Below are positions 33,982 to 42,191 of a DNA stretch of 64,000 bases, piece after piece. Position 1 is the first letter of the stretch; each line of letters begins with the position of its first letter. Both the position numbers and the translations under genes were made by a program. Source of the stretch: Nostoc linckia NIES-25 (GTDB lineage: Bacteria; Cyanobacteriota; Cyanobacteriia; Cyanobacteriales; Nostocaceae); the NCBI RefSeq assembly GCF_002368035.1, contig NZ_AP018222.1:3326534-3390533 (forward strand). The letters are read 5' to 3'. The notes beneath the pieces are model-generated. The model saw only the letters and a list, made by a program, of their open reading frames with translations, did no database searches and was not told where the DNA came from.

Positions 33982-34209
33982 CTACTTTTCTGCTTGCGGC
34001 GGTTGATTTGCTGCCCGTTTGCGTTCTCCTTCCACCGTCAGCAATTGGGCTAGGCGGTGCTTAGCGTGTCGGAACTGGTGGGGCTTGTCTAGCTGTCTTG
34101 TGGCTTTTTGCAAGCGCAACTGAAATAGTTGTCTTTTGACAGCAAGAATTTCCTCAGAAAGTCTATCGTCACTTAATTCTCTTGCTTCTGAAATTTTGGG
34201 AAGAGGCAT
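33982..34209 (-). CDS. rpmC: 50S ribosomal protein L29
   Basis: A 75-residue L29 (E. coli 63): SDDRLSEEILAVKRQLFQLR, then FRHAKHRLAQLLTV with a longer tail. Starts 3 nt after the rplP stop. Confidence 0.95.
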   Translation of the reverse strand: MPLPKISEARELSDDRLSEEILAVKRQLFQLRLQKATRQLDKPHQFRHAKHRLAQLLTVEGERKRAANQPPQAEK

Positions 34210-34212
34210 GAC

Positions 34213-34638
34213 CTACTCCTGCTCCTGTGGTTGAGAGCGCACAATAAATTTGGTTTTTATTGGCAGCTTATATGCAGCCAAGCGCATGGCTTCACGGGCG
34301 ATTTCTTCAGAAACGCCAGCGATTTCAAACATAATCCGCCCTGGCTTAACTACAGCTACCCAAAACTCTGGCGAACCTTTACCGGAACCCATCCGGGTTT
34401 CCGCAGGACGCATGGTTACAGGCTTATCAGGGAAAATCCGAATCCAGATTTGTCCGCCCCGCCGAATATAACGAGTCATTGCTCGACGAGAAGCTTCTAT
34501 TTGCCGGGAGGTAATCCAAGCAGGTTCTTGAGCTTGGAGTGCAAAATCACCGAAGTTGAGGGTACTACCACGGCTGGCTAGTCCCTCCATCCGTCCGCGC
34601 TGTTGTTTGCGGAATTTAGTTCTTCTAGGACTTAACAT
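34213..34638 (-). CDS. rplP: 50S ribosomal protein L16
   Basis: A 141-residue L16: MLSPRRTKFRKQQRGRMEG, FPDKPVTMRPAETRMGSGKG and PGRIMFEIAGVSEEIAREAM. Lies between rpsC and rpmC. Confidence 0.97.
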   Translation of the reverse strand: MLSPRRTKFRKQQRGRMEGLASRGSTLNFGDFALQAQEPAWITSRQIEASRRAMTRYIRRGGQIWIRIFPDKPVTMRPAETRMGSGKGSPEFWVAVVKPGRIMFEIAGVSEEIAREAMRLAAYKLPIKTKFIVRSQPQEQE

Positions 34639-34644
34639 GATTGG

Positions 34645-34741
34645 CTACTGGGGATTAGGTACTGGTGATTAGGGATTGGGGATTAGGGATTGGGATTGAG
34701 AATTTTTACCCAGTCCCCAGTCCCCATTCCCCAGTCCCCGT
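34645..34741. repeat. GGGGATT/AGTCCCC opposed repeats
   Basis: GGGGATTAGG units (34651-34695) face CAGTCCCCAGTCCCCATTCC (34711-34739), forming a potential hairpin in the rpsC-rplP gap. AGTCCCC is the classical heptamer type described in heterocystous cyanobacteria. Confidence 0.85.
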
Positions 34742-35527
34742 TTACCCTTCATTTGAACGATCTTCAAATTGTTGGCGACGGCGTTGTTGTTGACGGCGAC
34801 GGGGTTCGCGTTCGCGATCGCCCCGATCTGAGCGATCGCGTTCGCGAGCAGCGGGTGGTGGTGCAGTTTCTTCCTGTCCAGGAATAATTTCTCCCTTAAA
34901 CACCCAAACTTTGATGCCCAAAATGCCGTAAATAGTTTTTGCCGTGCAATAAGAGTAGTCAATGTCAGCCCTTAGGGTATGTAGAGGTACTCTACCTTCA
35001 CGAGTCCACTCTGTCCGGGCAATTTCAGCACCGTTGAGTCGCCCACTGACTTGGATTTTTATACCTTGGACGCCAGCGCGTTGGGCACGCTGAATCGCTT
35101 GTCGCACTACCCGACGGAAGGAAACACGGCGTTCCAATTGTTGGGCTATGTATTCAGCAATTAGGTAAGCATCAGCATCAACTCGTTGCACTTCAACTAC
35201 GTTAATGCGAATTTGGCGATTACTACCCAATAATCCTTGGAGTCCAGTACGCAAGGATTCTATCCCTTGTCCACCGCGACCCACTACTACCCCTGGTCTA
35301 GCTGTGCGTACTTCTAGGTCGATTTGGTCGGCTTTGCGCTCAATCCGCACTTCGGAAATTCCGGCGTTGTTTTGAGCGAGTCTACCAAGCTTTTGTTCTA
35401 TGTATGTACGGAGTTTGTGGTCTTCTTGTAAAAGTTCTGGATAACGTTCCGGAACTGCAAACCAACGGGATTGATGTTCTTGTGTAATACCCAGGCGAAA
35501 ACCGACTGGATGAATTTTCTGTCCCAC
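34742..35527 (-). CDS. rpsC: 30S ribosomal protein S3 with Arg-rich tail
   Basis: A 261-residue S3 (E. coli 233) starting at GTG: MGQKIHPVGFRLGITQEHQ, the KH domain VVVGRGGQGIESLRTGLQ, and RTEWTREGRVPLHTLRADID. Residues from about 222 form an Arg/Glu/Asp/Gln-rich low-complexity tail (RERDRSDRGDREREPRRRQ) absent from E. coli S3. Part of the tail is encoded by two HIP1 octamers (34814-34821 and 34832-34839). Lies between rplV and rplP. Confidence 0.96.
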   Translation of the reverse strand: MGQKIHPVGFRLGITQEHQSRWFAVPERYPELLQEDHKLRTYIEQKLGRLAQNNAGISEVRIERKADQIDLEVRTARPGVVVGRGGQGIESLRTGLQGLLGSNRQIRINVVEVQRVDADAYLIAEYIAQQLERRVSFRRVVRQAIQRAQRAGVQGIKIQVSGRLNGAEIARTEWTREGRVPLHTLRADIDYSYCTAKTIYGILGIKVWVFKGEIIPGQEETAPPPAARERDRSDRGDREREPRRRQQQRRRQQFEDRSNEG

Positions 35528-35559
35528 GAATGCTTCCTCTAAAATTTCTGACTAAATCG

Positions 35560-35916
35560 TTATTTTTCTGGAGCGGCTCCAACGGCGACAGTAATATGAC
35601 ATGTCGGCTTGCGGATTTGGTAAGCTCTACCTTGCGCTCTTGGTTGGAATCGTTTTAGGACAGGCCCTTGGTCGGCATAAGCCTGAGTAATTATTAGTTG
35701 AGTCCGATCTAAGCCAGCGTTGTGTTCGGCGTTCGCAGCAGCGCTTCTGAGAACCTTTAATATGGGTTCAGTGGCGCGATAGGGCATGAATTCCAGAATA
35801 ATTAACGCTTCTCTATAGGATAGCCCCCGAATTTGATCGAGTACGCGACGCACTTTCAAAGGAGAAATGCGTATAAAACGGGCGATCGCTTTGATTTCAG
35901 TAGTATCAGTAGCCAT
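35560..35916 (-). CDS. rplV: 50S ribosomal protein L22
   Basis: L22 of 118 residues from the ATG at 35916 (MATDTTEIKAIARFIRIS), chosen because GGAG lies about 7 nt before it. The frame stays open 21 codons further upstream into repeat DNA, which would give a spurious MTKDKRQMTNDRR start. Marks: RFIRISPLKVRRVLDQIRG and the C-terminal GRAYQIRKPTCHITV that lines the exit tunnel. Confidence 0.96.
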   Translation of the reverse strand: MATDTTEIKAIARFIRISPLKVRRVLDQIRGLSYREALIILEFMPYRATEPILKVLRSAAANAEHNAGLDRTQLIITQAYADQGPVLKRFQPRAQGRAYQIRKPTCHITVAVGAAPEK

Positions 35917-35931
35917 AATTTTCTCCATTTT

Positions 35932-36068
35932 TGTCATTTGTCTTCTGTCATTTGTCATTTGTCTTTTGTCCTTTGTCATCTGTCCTTTGTCATCTGTGCT
36001 TTAAGCAATTGACTAATGACTAATGATTAATAACTAATGACCAATGACTAATGACTAATGACTAATGA
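35932..36068. repeat. Heptamer array between rpsS and rplV
   Basis: TTTGTCA/TTTGTCC units (35932-36000) face ATGACTA/ATGACCA units (36010-36068). It abuts the rpsS stop codon and the in-frame upstream extension of rplV is made of it. Confidence 0.92.
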
Positions 36069-36347
36069 CTACCTACCTGATTTTTTATCACTTTTGCCAT
36101 GACCCCTGTAAGTCCGTGTTGGGGCGAATTCACCCAACTTATGCCCTACCATTTGTTCATTTACAAAAACTGGAACGTGTTGGCGTCCGTTATGAACAGC
36201 TATGGTATGACCAACCATTAGAGGCAAAATTGTCGAAGCTCGCGACCAAGTTTTAATAACTTCTTTTCTGTTATTGTCGTTGAGCTTTTCAATTTTCTTA
36301 AGGAGATGATCCGCAACGAAAGGACCTTTTTTTAGAGAACGACCCAT
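36069..36347 (-). CDS. rpsS: 30S ribosomal protein S19
   Basis: A 92-residue S19: MGRSLKKGPFVADHLLKKIE, then RASTILPLMVGHTIAVHNG and HKLGEFAPTRTYRGHGKSD. Normal length; its stop codon touches a repeat array. Confidence 0.97.
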   Translation of the reverse strand: MGRSLKKGPFVADHLLKKIEKLNDNNRKEVIKTWSRASTILPLMVGHTIAVHNGRQHVPVFVNEQMVGHKLGEFAPTRTYRGHGKSDKKSGR

Positions 36348-36354
36348 AGTTCAA

Positions 36355-36474
36355 TTTTGGATTTTGGAATTAGAAGTTAGGAGTTGGGAGTTAGAAGTTC
36401 AAAGTTAGAAGTTCAAAGTTAGATTTTACTCACAACTTATAACTCTTAACTCATAACTTATAACTCCTAACTCT
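36355..36474. repeat. AGAAGTT/GGAGTTA and TAACTCC repeats
   Basis: AGTTAGAAGTTCAAAGTTAG-type units (36370-36423) face ATAACTCTTAACTCATAACT units (36439-36474) across the rplB-rpsS gap. Confidence 0.8.
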
Positions 36475-37338
36475 TTAAGATTCACGACCGCCGCGACCGC
36501 GTTTAGAAGACTTACGGCGGCGACGCACAATATATTTGCTGCTGAGTTTCTTGGGATTGCGTGTCTTTGCACCCAAAGTTGGTTTACCCCAAGGTGTTAC
36601 TGGCCCAGATCTACCGATAGGCGCTCTACCTTCACCACCACCATGTGGGTGATCCACTGGGTTCATGACGCTACCTCTGACCTTAGGACGACGCCCTTTC
36701 CAGCGATTTCGTCCTGCTTTACCTGCACTCAGGTTTCTCGCGTCGGTGTTGCCTACTTGCCCAATGGTGGCGTAGCACTCGCGCCGTATCAATCGCACTT
36801 CTCCTGAAGGCAACTTGAGAGTTACGTAATTACCTTCTTTTGCCACTACTTGAGCGCTAGCACCAGCCGCACGTACAATTTGACCACCTTTACCGGGGGT
36901 CAGTTCTACGTTGTGAACGCTAGTACCCAAGGGAATATTCGATAGTGGTAAGGCATTACCATCTTCAAAGGGAGATTCAGGGCCAGCAATAATTGTTGTC
37001 CCAACTTTCAAGCCATTCGGTTGGATAATATAGCGCTTTTCGCCATCTTCGTACTGCAACAGTGCTATCCGGGCATTGCGGTTAGGATCGTATTCGATCG
37101 CTACAACTTGCGCTGGAATATTACGCTTATCCCTTTTAAAATCAACAATCCGGTAAAGCTGTTTGTGTCCGCCACCCCGGCGACGACTGGTTATCCGCCC
37201 TTGATTATTCCGACCTTTGGCCCGGTGTACGGATTTGGTTAGAGATTTCTCTGGCTCAGTTTTGGTGATTTCTGAAAAGTCAGAAATCGTAACTTGCCGA
37301 GTGCTGGGGGTATAGGGGCGATAAGAACGAGTACCCAT
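36475..37338 (-). CDS. rplB: 50S ribosomal protein L2
   Basis: A 287-residue L2 (E. coli 273), needed for peptidyl transferase centre assembly: YRPYTPSTRQVTISDFSEI, then GGGHKQLYRIVDFKRDK, and the invariant VRGSVMNPVDHPHGGGEGRA. Ends in a basic tail. Confidence 0.97.
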   Translation of the reverse strand: MGTRSYRPYTPSTRQVTISDFSEITKTEPEKSLTKSVHRAKGRNNQGRITSRRRGGGHKQLYRIVDFKRDKRNIPAQVVAIEYDPNRNARIALLQYEDGEKRYIIQPNGLKVGTTIIAGPESPFEDGNALPLSNIPLGTSVHNVELTPGKGGQIVRAAGASAQVVAKEGNYVTLKLPSGEVRLIRRECYATIGQVGNTDARNLSAGKAGRNRWKGRRPKVRGSVMNPVDHPHGGGEGRAPIGRSGPVTPWGKPTLGAKTRNPKKLSSKYIVRRRRKSSKRGRGGRES

Positions 37339-37360
37339 AATCTATTTTGGATTTTGAGAT

Positions 37361-37410
37361 TTTGCGGAAAGTCTAAGCGGCGGCTTTTGCCGTTCGGAAC
37401 TTCCCAAGAC
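37361..37410. repeat. AAAGTC-hairpin family, copy 3
   Basis: TTTGCGGAAAGTCTAAGC, a CGGC-TTTT-GCCG stem, then GTTCGGAACTTCCCAAGA. Same frame as the copies at 23129, 24068 and 41140 but with a different stem sequence. It lies in the rplW-rplB gap. Confidence 0.7.
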
Positions 37411-37526
37411 CGATTTACTGAATTTTGGATTTTGGATTTTGGATTTAATGAGTGTTTAACTAATCACAACCATTGATGGTACTTTTTTAGTAAACTCGTC
37501 AATCTAAAATCTCAAATCTAAATTTT

Positions 37527-37841
37527 CTAAACATCTGGGAATAGAACTTGTCTAATCTTCTCTACATCCCCTGGTGCGACGGTAACAATCGCTCGCTTAT
37601 AGAGGGGCTTAAAACCAATAAATTTCCCAACGCGACGTTTTTTACGTGGTGGTACTGCGGTATTGACTTTTACAACCTTGACTTGAAATAAGTCTTCGAT
37701 GGCGGCCTTGATTTCTGGCTTAGACGCTTTTGGAGTTACTTCAAAGGTGTATTTATTCTGCTCCATTAGAATCGTCGCTTTCTCGGTAACGATTGGGCGA
37801 CGCACTAAGTCAGCTAGGTCGCGGGGGTCAAAGCTAGGCAC
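37527..37841 (-). CDS. rplW: 50S ribosomal protein L23
   Basis: A 104-residue L23 at the tunnel exit, starting at GTG: DLVRRPIVTEKATILMEQNK, EIKAAIEDLFQVKVVKVNT. Overlaps rplD by 8 nt, so translation is coupled. Confidence 0.97.
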   Translation of the reverse strand: MPSFDPRDLADLVRRPIVTEKATILMEQNKYTFEVTPKASKPEIKAAIEDLFQVKVVKVNTAVPPRKKRRVGKFIGFKPLYKRAIVTVAPGDVEKIRQVLFPDV

Positions 37842-38466
37842 TATAGACCTCCTGAATTTTTTCTAAGGCTGATGTTGTAAGCACAATCTTGTCAGCGTGC
37901 AGTAAATCGTAAACATTTAACTGGTCAGCTGCAATTATCTTCAAATTTTCGATGTTGCGGGCTGACAAATAAACGTTTTCTGGAAATTCAGACAATATTA
38001 ATAGTGTCTTATTTTCTGGCGCTGCTCCCCAACGAGCTAATGCTGCTACCAAATCTTTTGTTTTTGGACGTGATAGCTGTTCGCTAAATTCTTCTACCAA
38101 AATCAAATCCTCAAGGCGTCCGAGGAATGCTGTCCGCAGTGCTAGACGCCGCTCTTTGCGGTTCATCTTCAGGTTGAAGTCTCTGGGTTTGGGCCCAAAG
38201 ATCACACCACCACCGCGCCACAGGGGCGAACGAATCGATCCAGCACGAGCGCGACCAGTACCTTTTTGCCGCCAAGGCTTACGTCCGCCACCTCTAACTT
38301 CCGAACGAGTCTTTGTACTGGCAGTTCCTTGACGAGCGTTGTTTAATTGCCGTACTAAAGCGCGGTGTACAATATGAGACGCTGTTTGTTCTTTGGCAAC
38401 TCGCAATTCAAAGCTCGTCTGGCCGACTTCTTCTCCTTGCCAATTTTTAACTACGCTTTCAACCAT
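37834..38466 (-). CDS. rplD: 50S ribosomal protein L4
   Basis: A 210-residue L4: ALVRQLNNARQGTASTKTRS, EVRGGGRKPWRQKGTGRARA, then SPLWRGGGVIFGPKPRDF. In E. coli L4 represses its own operon; nothing here shows whether that holds. Overlaps rplW. Confidence 0.97.
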   Translation of the reverse strand: MVESVVKNWQGEEVGQTSFELRVAKEQTASHIVHRALVRQLNNARQGTASTKTRSEVRGGGRKPWRQKGTGRARAGSIRSPLWRGGGVIFGPKPRDFNLKMNRKERRLALRTAFLGRLEDLILVEEFSEQLSRPKTKDLVAALARWGAAPENKTLLILSEFPENVYLSARNIENLKIIAADQLNVYDLLHADKIVLTTSALEKIQEVYSA

Positions 38467-38518
38467 TTTTAGTCCTTAGTCATTAGTCATTAGTCATTAG
38501 TTATTAGTCATTAGTCCA
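38466..38518. repeat. TTAGTCA heptamer array
   Basis: Six to seven TTAGTCA units (38473-38514), in one orientation only, in the rplC-rplD gap. Confidence 0.85.
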
Positions 38519-38547
38519 AAGGTTGACCGCTGACTATTGGCTAGTGA

Positions 38548-39183
38548 CTATTTACCAACTTTCTTTGCAGGTACAACATTTACTAGAGCGCCTGGTTTGC
38601 CAGGAATGGCTCCTTTAATTAGCAATAAGTTGCGTTCTGCGTCTACTCGCACTACAGTCAGCTTGCGAATTGTGACGCGGCTACCGCCTAAACGCCCTGC
38701 CATCCGCTTACCTGGATAGACACGACCGGGTGTAGTACCAGCACCAATGGAACCAGGCGCTCTATGGTTTTTAGAACCGTGTGACATCGGCCCCCGACCA
38801 AAGTTGTTGCGCTTCTGGTTACCCGCAAAGCCGCGACCTATACTTGTACCGATTACATCTACAATTTCACCTGCACTAAAAATATCTGCTTTAATCTGTT
38901 GACCTAAAGCATAATCACTAGAGCTATCGGTGTGATACTCATTTAAATGACGCAATGCTGGGGCAGATGATTTAGCTAAGTGACCCAACAATGGTTTGTT
39001 TAGGGCCTTTGGTTTAACTTCGCCATAACCAATTTGAATGGCGGCGTAACCATCGGTTTGTTTTGTTTTAACTTGTGTAACAGTGCATGGCCCAGCTTGG
39101 ATAACGGTGACAGGAATGGCTACTCCTGCCTCGTCAAATATTTGGGTCATGCCCAGCTTGGTGCCGAGAATACCTACAGACAC
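38548..39183 (-). CDS. rplC: 50S ribosomal protein L3
   Basis: A 211-residue L3 that starts the ribosomal cluster; rpsJ does not precede it, as is usual in cyanobacteria where rpsJ lies with tuf. It starts at GTG (39183), with AAAGGAG 11 nt upstream. Marks: GILGTKLGMTQIFDEAG and FGRGPMSHGSKNHRAPGSIG. Confidence 0.97.
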   Translation of the reverse strand: MSVGILGTKLGMTQIFDEAGVAIPVTVIQAGPCTVTQVKTKQTDGYAAIQIGYGEVKPKALNKPLLGHLAKSSAPALRHLNEYHTDSSSDYALGQQIKADIFSAGEIVDVIGTSIGRGFAGNQKRNNFGRGPMSHGSKNHRAPGSIGAGTTPGRVYPGKRMAGRLGGSRVTIRKLTVVRVDAERNLLLIKGAIPGKPGALVNVVPAKKVGK

Positions 39184-39640
39184 AGTAACTGGTTCTCCTT
39201 TCTACTTGCTGACCTTGGAATCCGACTCTAGAGGACACGCTTTGTACGCGTCAGTTTAGGCTACAGCCTGGGAAATTTGGAATGGTCTCAACCCCTCCAA
39301 ATACTTTGGGACACAACAAACCGTGTCCGTACTGCTTGGCGAATCTGTTTAGTTTCACTCACGCGATCGCCAGAACAGCCACAAGTCTCTTCCCTTTGGG
39401 AAGGAGTAACTTCTGGAATGAATGCAAGGCGCTACAGCTTTAAGCTGTGTGCAGCAATGCTTTTGTCCAAGCAATTGCTGTGGCACTTTTCGCAGGCAGC
39501 GTTACCGCTGGGTTTTCGATTTGTATCTGCCCAAAGAACGGCTTCCCTGAGGTTGGCGACTGCCTTGTTGCAGTTGGACTTAAGCGGTTTTTACCACCCA
39601 GTATCCATTAACTGAGTCAGTATTACTGAATCAGTTTTTG
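39184..39640 (-). promoter_or_regulatory. Hairpin-rich leader upstream of rplC
   Basis: About 450 nt before the first ribosomal gene hold no credible gene but several short stems on the minus strand: CTTCCCAAAGGGAAG (near 39390-39404), CAGCTTAAAGCTG (near 39433-39446), GCAGCGTTACCGCTG (near 39496-39510) and CTGATTCAGTAATACTGACTCAG (near 39611-39634). This could be a structured 5' untranslated leader of the ribosomal operon or just dispersed palindromes. Confidence 0.4.
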
Positions 39641-40061
39641 CTCTCCTAAACACCTTAAACAAAAGTTTAAGATTTTGCCTTTTTTTAGACGCTTACGAGT
39701 CAATTTAGTTTGAAGCTGAGGATTGGCTTTGCTTCTTCCTGCACAAGCTCCAATGTTAACCTAAAAGCTTTATTAGTTTACCAGCCTATGAACAATCTTT
39801 CGTTAAATTATCATCTTTTAATTGACAGATCGGGCTGCGATGCTAACAATATTTCAGAATGACATAAGTTCGGCAAGCTAATTTGCACGTTTGGTCACAA
39901 TCTAATAATATAAATCATTTATTTATCATTGTCCAGTAATTTTTTGGAATTGGGCATAGGGCATGGGAGAGCTACTGCCCGATGCCCAAAAAAAATGCTC
40001 TATCTATCGGTTCGCGGTAAATAATAGAGATATCTAAGTGGGATAAGACAACAATCAATCT
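39641..40061. other. Divergent intergenic region rplC / ndhN
   Basis: 420 bp that must contain the promoters of the ribosomal cluster (minus) and ndhN (plus). AT-rich; a CATAGGGCATGGGAG/GCCCGATGCCC repeat lies at about 39954-39988. No box could be assigned. Confidence 0.5.
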
Positions 40062-40538
40062 ATGGCACTAATTACCACTGGCAACGCTTTAATCCGGGAT
40101 CTGGAAAAATTTGGCGCTCTTGGAGTGTATGTACCTCTGGAAGGAGGTTATGAAGGCCGGTATCTGCGCCGGCTTCGTGCGGCTGGCTATACTACGCTGC
40201 ACATTACTGCCAAGGGGCTGGGCGACGTAGCTGCATATCTCACAAGAGTTCATGGAGTCAGACCTCCTCATCTGGGCAAAAAAAGTACTGGTAGCGGTGC
40301 AGCGGTAGGTTATGTATACTATGCGCCACCAATTATTAGTACTCATTTAGAACAGCTACCACCAAAGTCAAAGGGGCTGGTGTTGTGGATTATTGAAGGA
40401 AATATTCTTTCCGATCAGGAAATTGAATATTTAGCGAATTTGCCTAAACTAGAACCGCGGGTGAGAGTAGTCATCGAGAGGGGTGGCGATCGCGCTTTCC
40501 GTTGGACTTCTCTAGAAAAGACTCTGTTAGCTAGTTAG
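40062..40538 (+). CDS. ndhN: NAD(P)H-quinone oxidoreductase subunit N
   Basis: NdhN is a subunit, found only in cyanobacteria and chloroplasts, of the NDH-1 complex that passes electrons from ferredoxin to plastoquinone in thylakoids. The 158-residue protein has the family's N-terminal ALITTGNALIRDLEKFGALG, GGYEGRYLRRLRAAGY and GYVYYAPPIISTHLEQLP. No membrane segment, consistent with the hydrophilic arm. It diverges from the ribosomal cluster. Confidence 0.95.
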   Translation: MALITTGNALIRDLEKFGALGVYVPLEGGYEGRYLRRLRAAGYTTLHITAKGLGDVAAYLTRVHGVRPPHLGKKSTGSGAAVGYVYYAPPIISTHLEQLPPKSKGLVLWIIEGNILSDQEIEYLANLPKLEPRVRVVIERGGDRAFRWTSLEKTLLAS

Positions 40539-40547
40539 CAGTTACAA

Positions 40548-40635
40548 AAGTTAGGAGTGAAGAGTGAGGAGTGAGGAGTTAAAAGTTTTTAACTTATAAC
40601 TCCTAACTCCAAACTCCTAACTCCAAACTCATAAC
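40548..40635. repeat. GGAGTGA/TAACTCC opposed repeats
   Basis: AGGAGTGAAGAGTGAGGAGT faces AACTCCTAACTCCAAACTCC units between the convergent ndhN and acetyltransferase genes; it may serve as a bidirectional terminator-like hairpin. Confidence 0.75.
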
Positions 40636-41124
40636 TTATAACTCTCTCAACATTTCAATAGTGCTAATCCGAAAACCACAGGATGCAAACAACCGCCGCG
40701 AAGCTTCGTTTGCATTTGCTGTATCTAGGCGAATTTGCTTGACGCCTATTTGAGAAAAGCGTTCTACAGCTTGCATTACCATTTGTCGCGCAATTCCGTT
40801 TTGGCGATATTCTGGCTCAACCCAAAGATCGTGGATAAAAGCAAATTCTTGTAACCGATAAATCGGGATTTCTCGCTCAATTGTCGCTACTAAAAACCCT
40901 ACAAGTTGTCCTTGATTTTCGGATACTAAAAATACACTGCGTAGGCTGGAAGCGTCAGAGCCATCGCTATTTGCTAACCGCGTTAACCATTTTTCATAGC
41001 GCTGTTCTGGATGCGTTAGAAAACCATATTTCGCTGAATCCCAAGACTCATGCAAAGCACAAATTTTGGCAACCATTGGTAAAACTGCGGGTACGTCACT
41101 TAGGGAAGCAGGGCGAATCAGCAT
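40636..41124 (-). CDS. GNAT family N-acetyltransferase
   Basis: A 162-residue GNAT protein: LIRPASLSDVPAVLPMVAK at the start, motif A LWVEPEYRQNGIARQMVM (acetyl-CoA pyrophosphate loop Q/R-x-x-G-x-A), and the C-terminal NEASRRLFASCGF. The substrate is unknown. The frame begins at the ATG at 41124 and the hairpin element at 41140 lies directly upstream. Confidence 0.9.
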   Translation of the reverse strand: MLIRPASLSDVPAVLPMVAKICALHESWDSAKYGFLTHPEQRYEKWLTRLANSDGSDASSLRSVFLVSENQGQLVGFLVATIEREIPIYRLQEFAFIHDLWVEPEYRQNGIARQMVMQAVERFSQIGVKQIRLDTANANEASRRLFASCGFRISTIEMLREL

Positions 41125-41139
41125 AATGGAATTTTAGAT

Positions 41140-41212
41140 TTTGCGAAAAGTCGGAGCGCCGGCTTCCGGCGATGCCTTCGGCAACGCGAAGCGCGAACTG
41201 AACTTTTCAAGA
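41140..41212. repeat. AAAGTC-hairpin family, copy 4 with extra stems
   Basis: TTTGCGAAAAGTCGGAGC, a CGCCGG-CTT-CCGGCG stem, then extra TGCCTTCGGCA and CGCGAAGCGCG stems, closing with GAACTTTTCAAGA. The frame matches the copies at 23129, 24068 and 37361. Confidence 0.75.
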
Positions 41213-41363
41213 CAGATTTTAGATTGCCAATAGCTTGGTATCTCTACATTTTCTCAACCTCTAGCAGTCATAAAAGTGATATTTTGCTTTTTGGGCTGTT
41301 AACAGCCAATAGGCATCGCTGATATTTTTCACAACTTTAATAGGATTGCTATCTCTAAAGTTT

Positions 41364-42191
41364 CTAATCCTGTTGGCGAGCAAATTTATAACTGCCCCAG
41401 AGAGAAAGAGCGATCGCGGCTACTAACAAAATCGGTATGCTATACCAAGGAAACTGGGATAAGGGTAAATGAGCAGCTGCACGCAGCCCGATGCTGGCGT
41501 AGGTTAGTGGTAACAAGTAAACTACAACTTTCAGGGCTGCTGGTAATGTACCGGGGTCAAAAAAGGTCGCTCCTAAAAAAGACATGGGGATAATTATAAA
41601 GTTGTTGTATAGTCCCACTGATTCGAGCGATCGCACGCTCAATCCCACAATCACCCCCAACCCGGCAAATACAGCACAATTCAGTACAACTAAAACTAGA
41701 AATAGCGGATTCAGAAAATTCCAGTTTCCAGTCAACAGTACCGCTACTAAAATCACGGAACCCGATGTCATCAACCCCCGCACTACTCCCGCCAGCATTT
41801 TGCCGATGTGCAATGCTAACGGATGTATGGGAGTTAACAACAATTCCTCAAAAGTTTTGCTAAATAATCTGTCTCCACAAATAGAAAATGTCGTCCCACC
41901 AAAGCTAATGGTCATTGACGACAGCGCCACCATCCCTGGTAATATAAATTCCAAATAGTTGTCATAGTTACCACTAATTCCTGAGCCGGGTTTGATGGAA
42001 CTACCCAAACCTAAGCCAAAAGCTAAAATATATATCAGTGGAGATATTAAGCCTGATGCAGCAACTTGCACAACTCTGGCACGTAAATCCAGCCAATCTC
42101 CCCAAAAAATAGTTAGACTATCAGCTAGGAGAATTTGAAATTGCGAAGTTTTGAAGCTCTTGCCCGATAATAGCGCTCTTTGAAATTTCAC
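41364..42191 (-). CDS. ABC-2 type transporter permease
   Basis: A 275-residue membrane protein with about six transmembrane segments and the ABC-2 pattern LYNNFIIIPMSFLGATFFDP and FEELLLTPIHPLALHIGKM. It resembles permeases that export polysaccharide or drugs. No ATPase gene adjoins it, so its partner must be encoded elsewhere. The reading frame opens at a GTG (42191), which I use because no early ATG exists; the true start could be slightly different. Confidence 0.85.
   Translation of the reverse strand: MKFQRALLSGKSFKTSQFQILLADSLTIFWGDWLDLRARVVQVAASGLISPLIYILAFGLGLGSSIKPGSGISGNYDNYLEFILPGMVALSSMTISFGGTTFSICGDRLFSKTFEELLLTPIHPLALHIGKMLAGVVRGLMTSGSVILVAVLLTGNWNFLNPLFLVLVVLNCAVFAGLGVIVGLSVRSLESVGLYNNFIIIPMSFLGATFFDPGTLPAALKVVVYLLPLTYASIGLRAAAHLPLSQFPWYSIPILLVAAIALSLWGSYKFARQQD

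Noticed and set aside
35917..35979. N-terminal extension of rplV (MTKDKRQMTNDRR)
   Set aside because: It is translated repeat DNA; a good Shine-Dalgarno and the standard L22 start support the ATG at 35916.
20622..39183. Loss of rpsJ, rpsN, rpmD and rpsD from the ribosomal cluster
   Set aside because: This is the normal cyanobacterial arrangement, not a lesion.
39277..39615. 112-codon ORF on the plus strand upstream of rplC
   Set aside because: No family resemblance, no ribosome-binding site, unusual composition, and it overlaps several hairpins; more likely a chance ORF.
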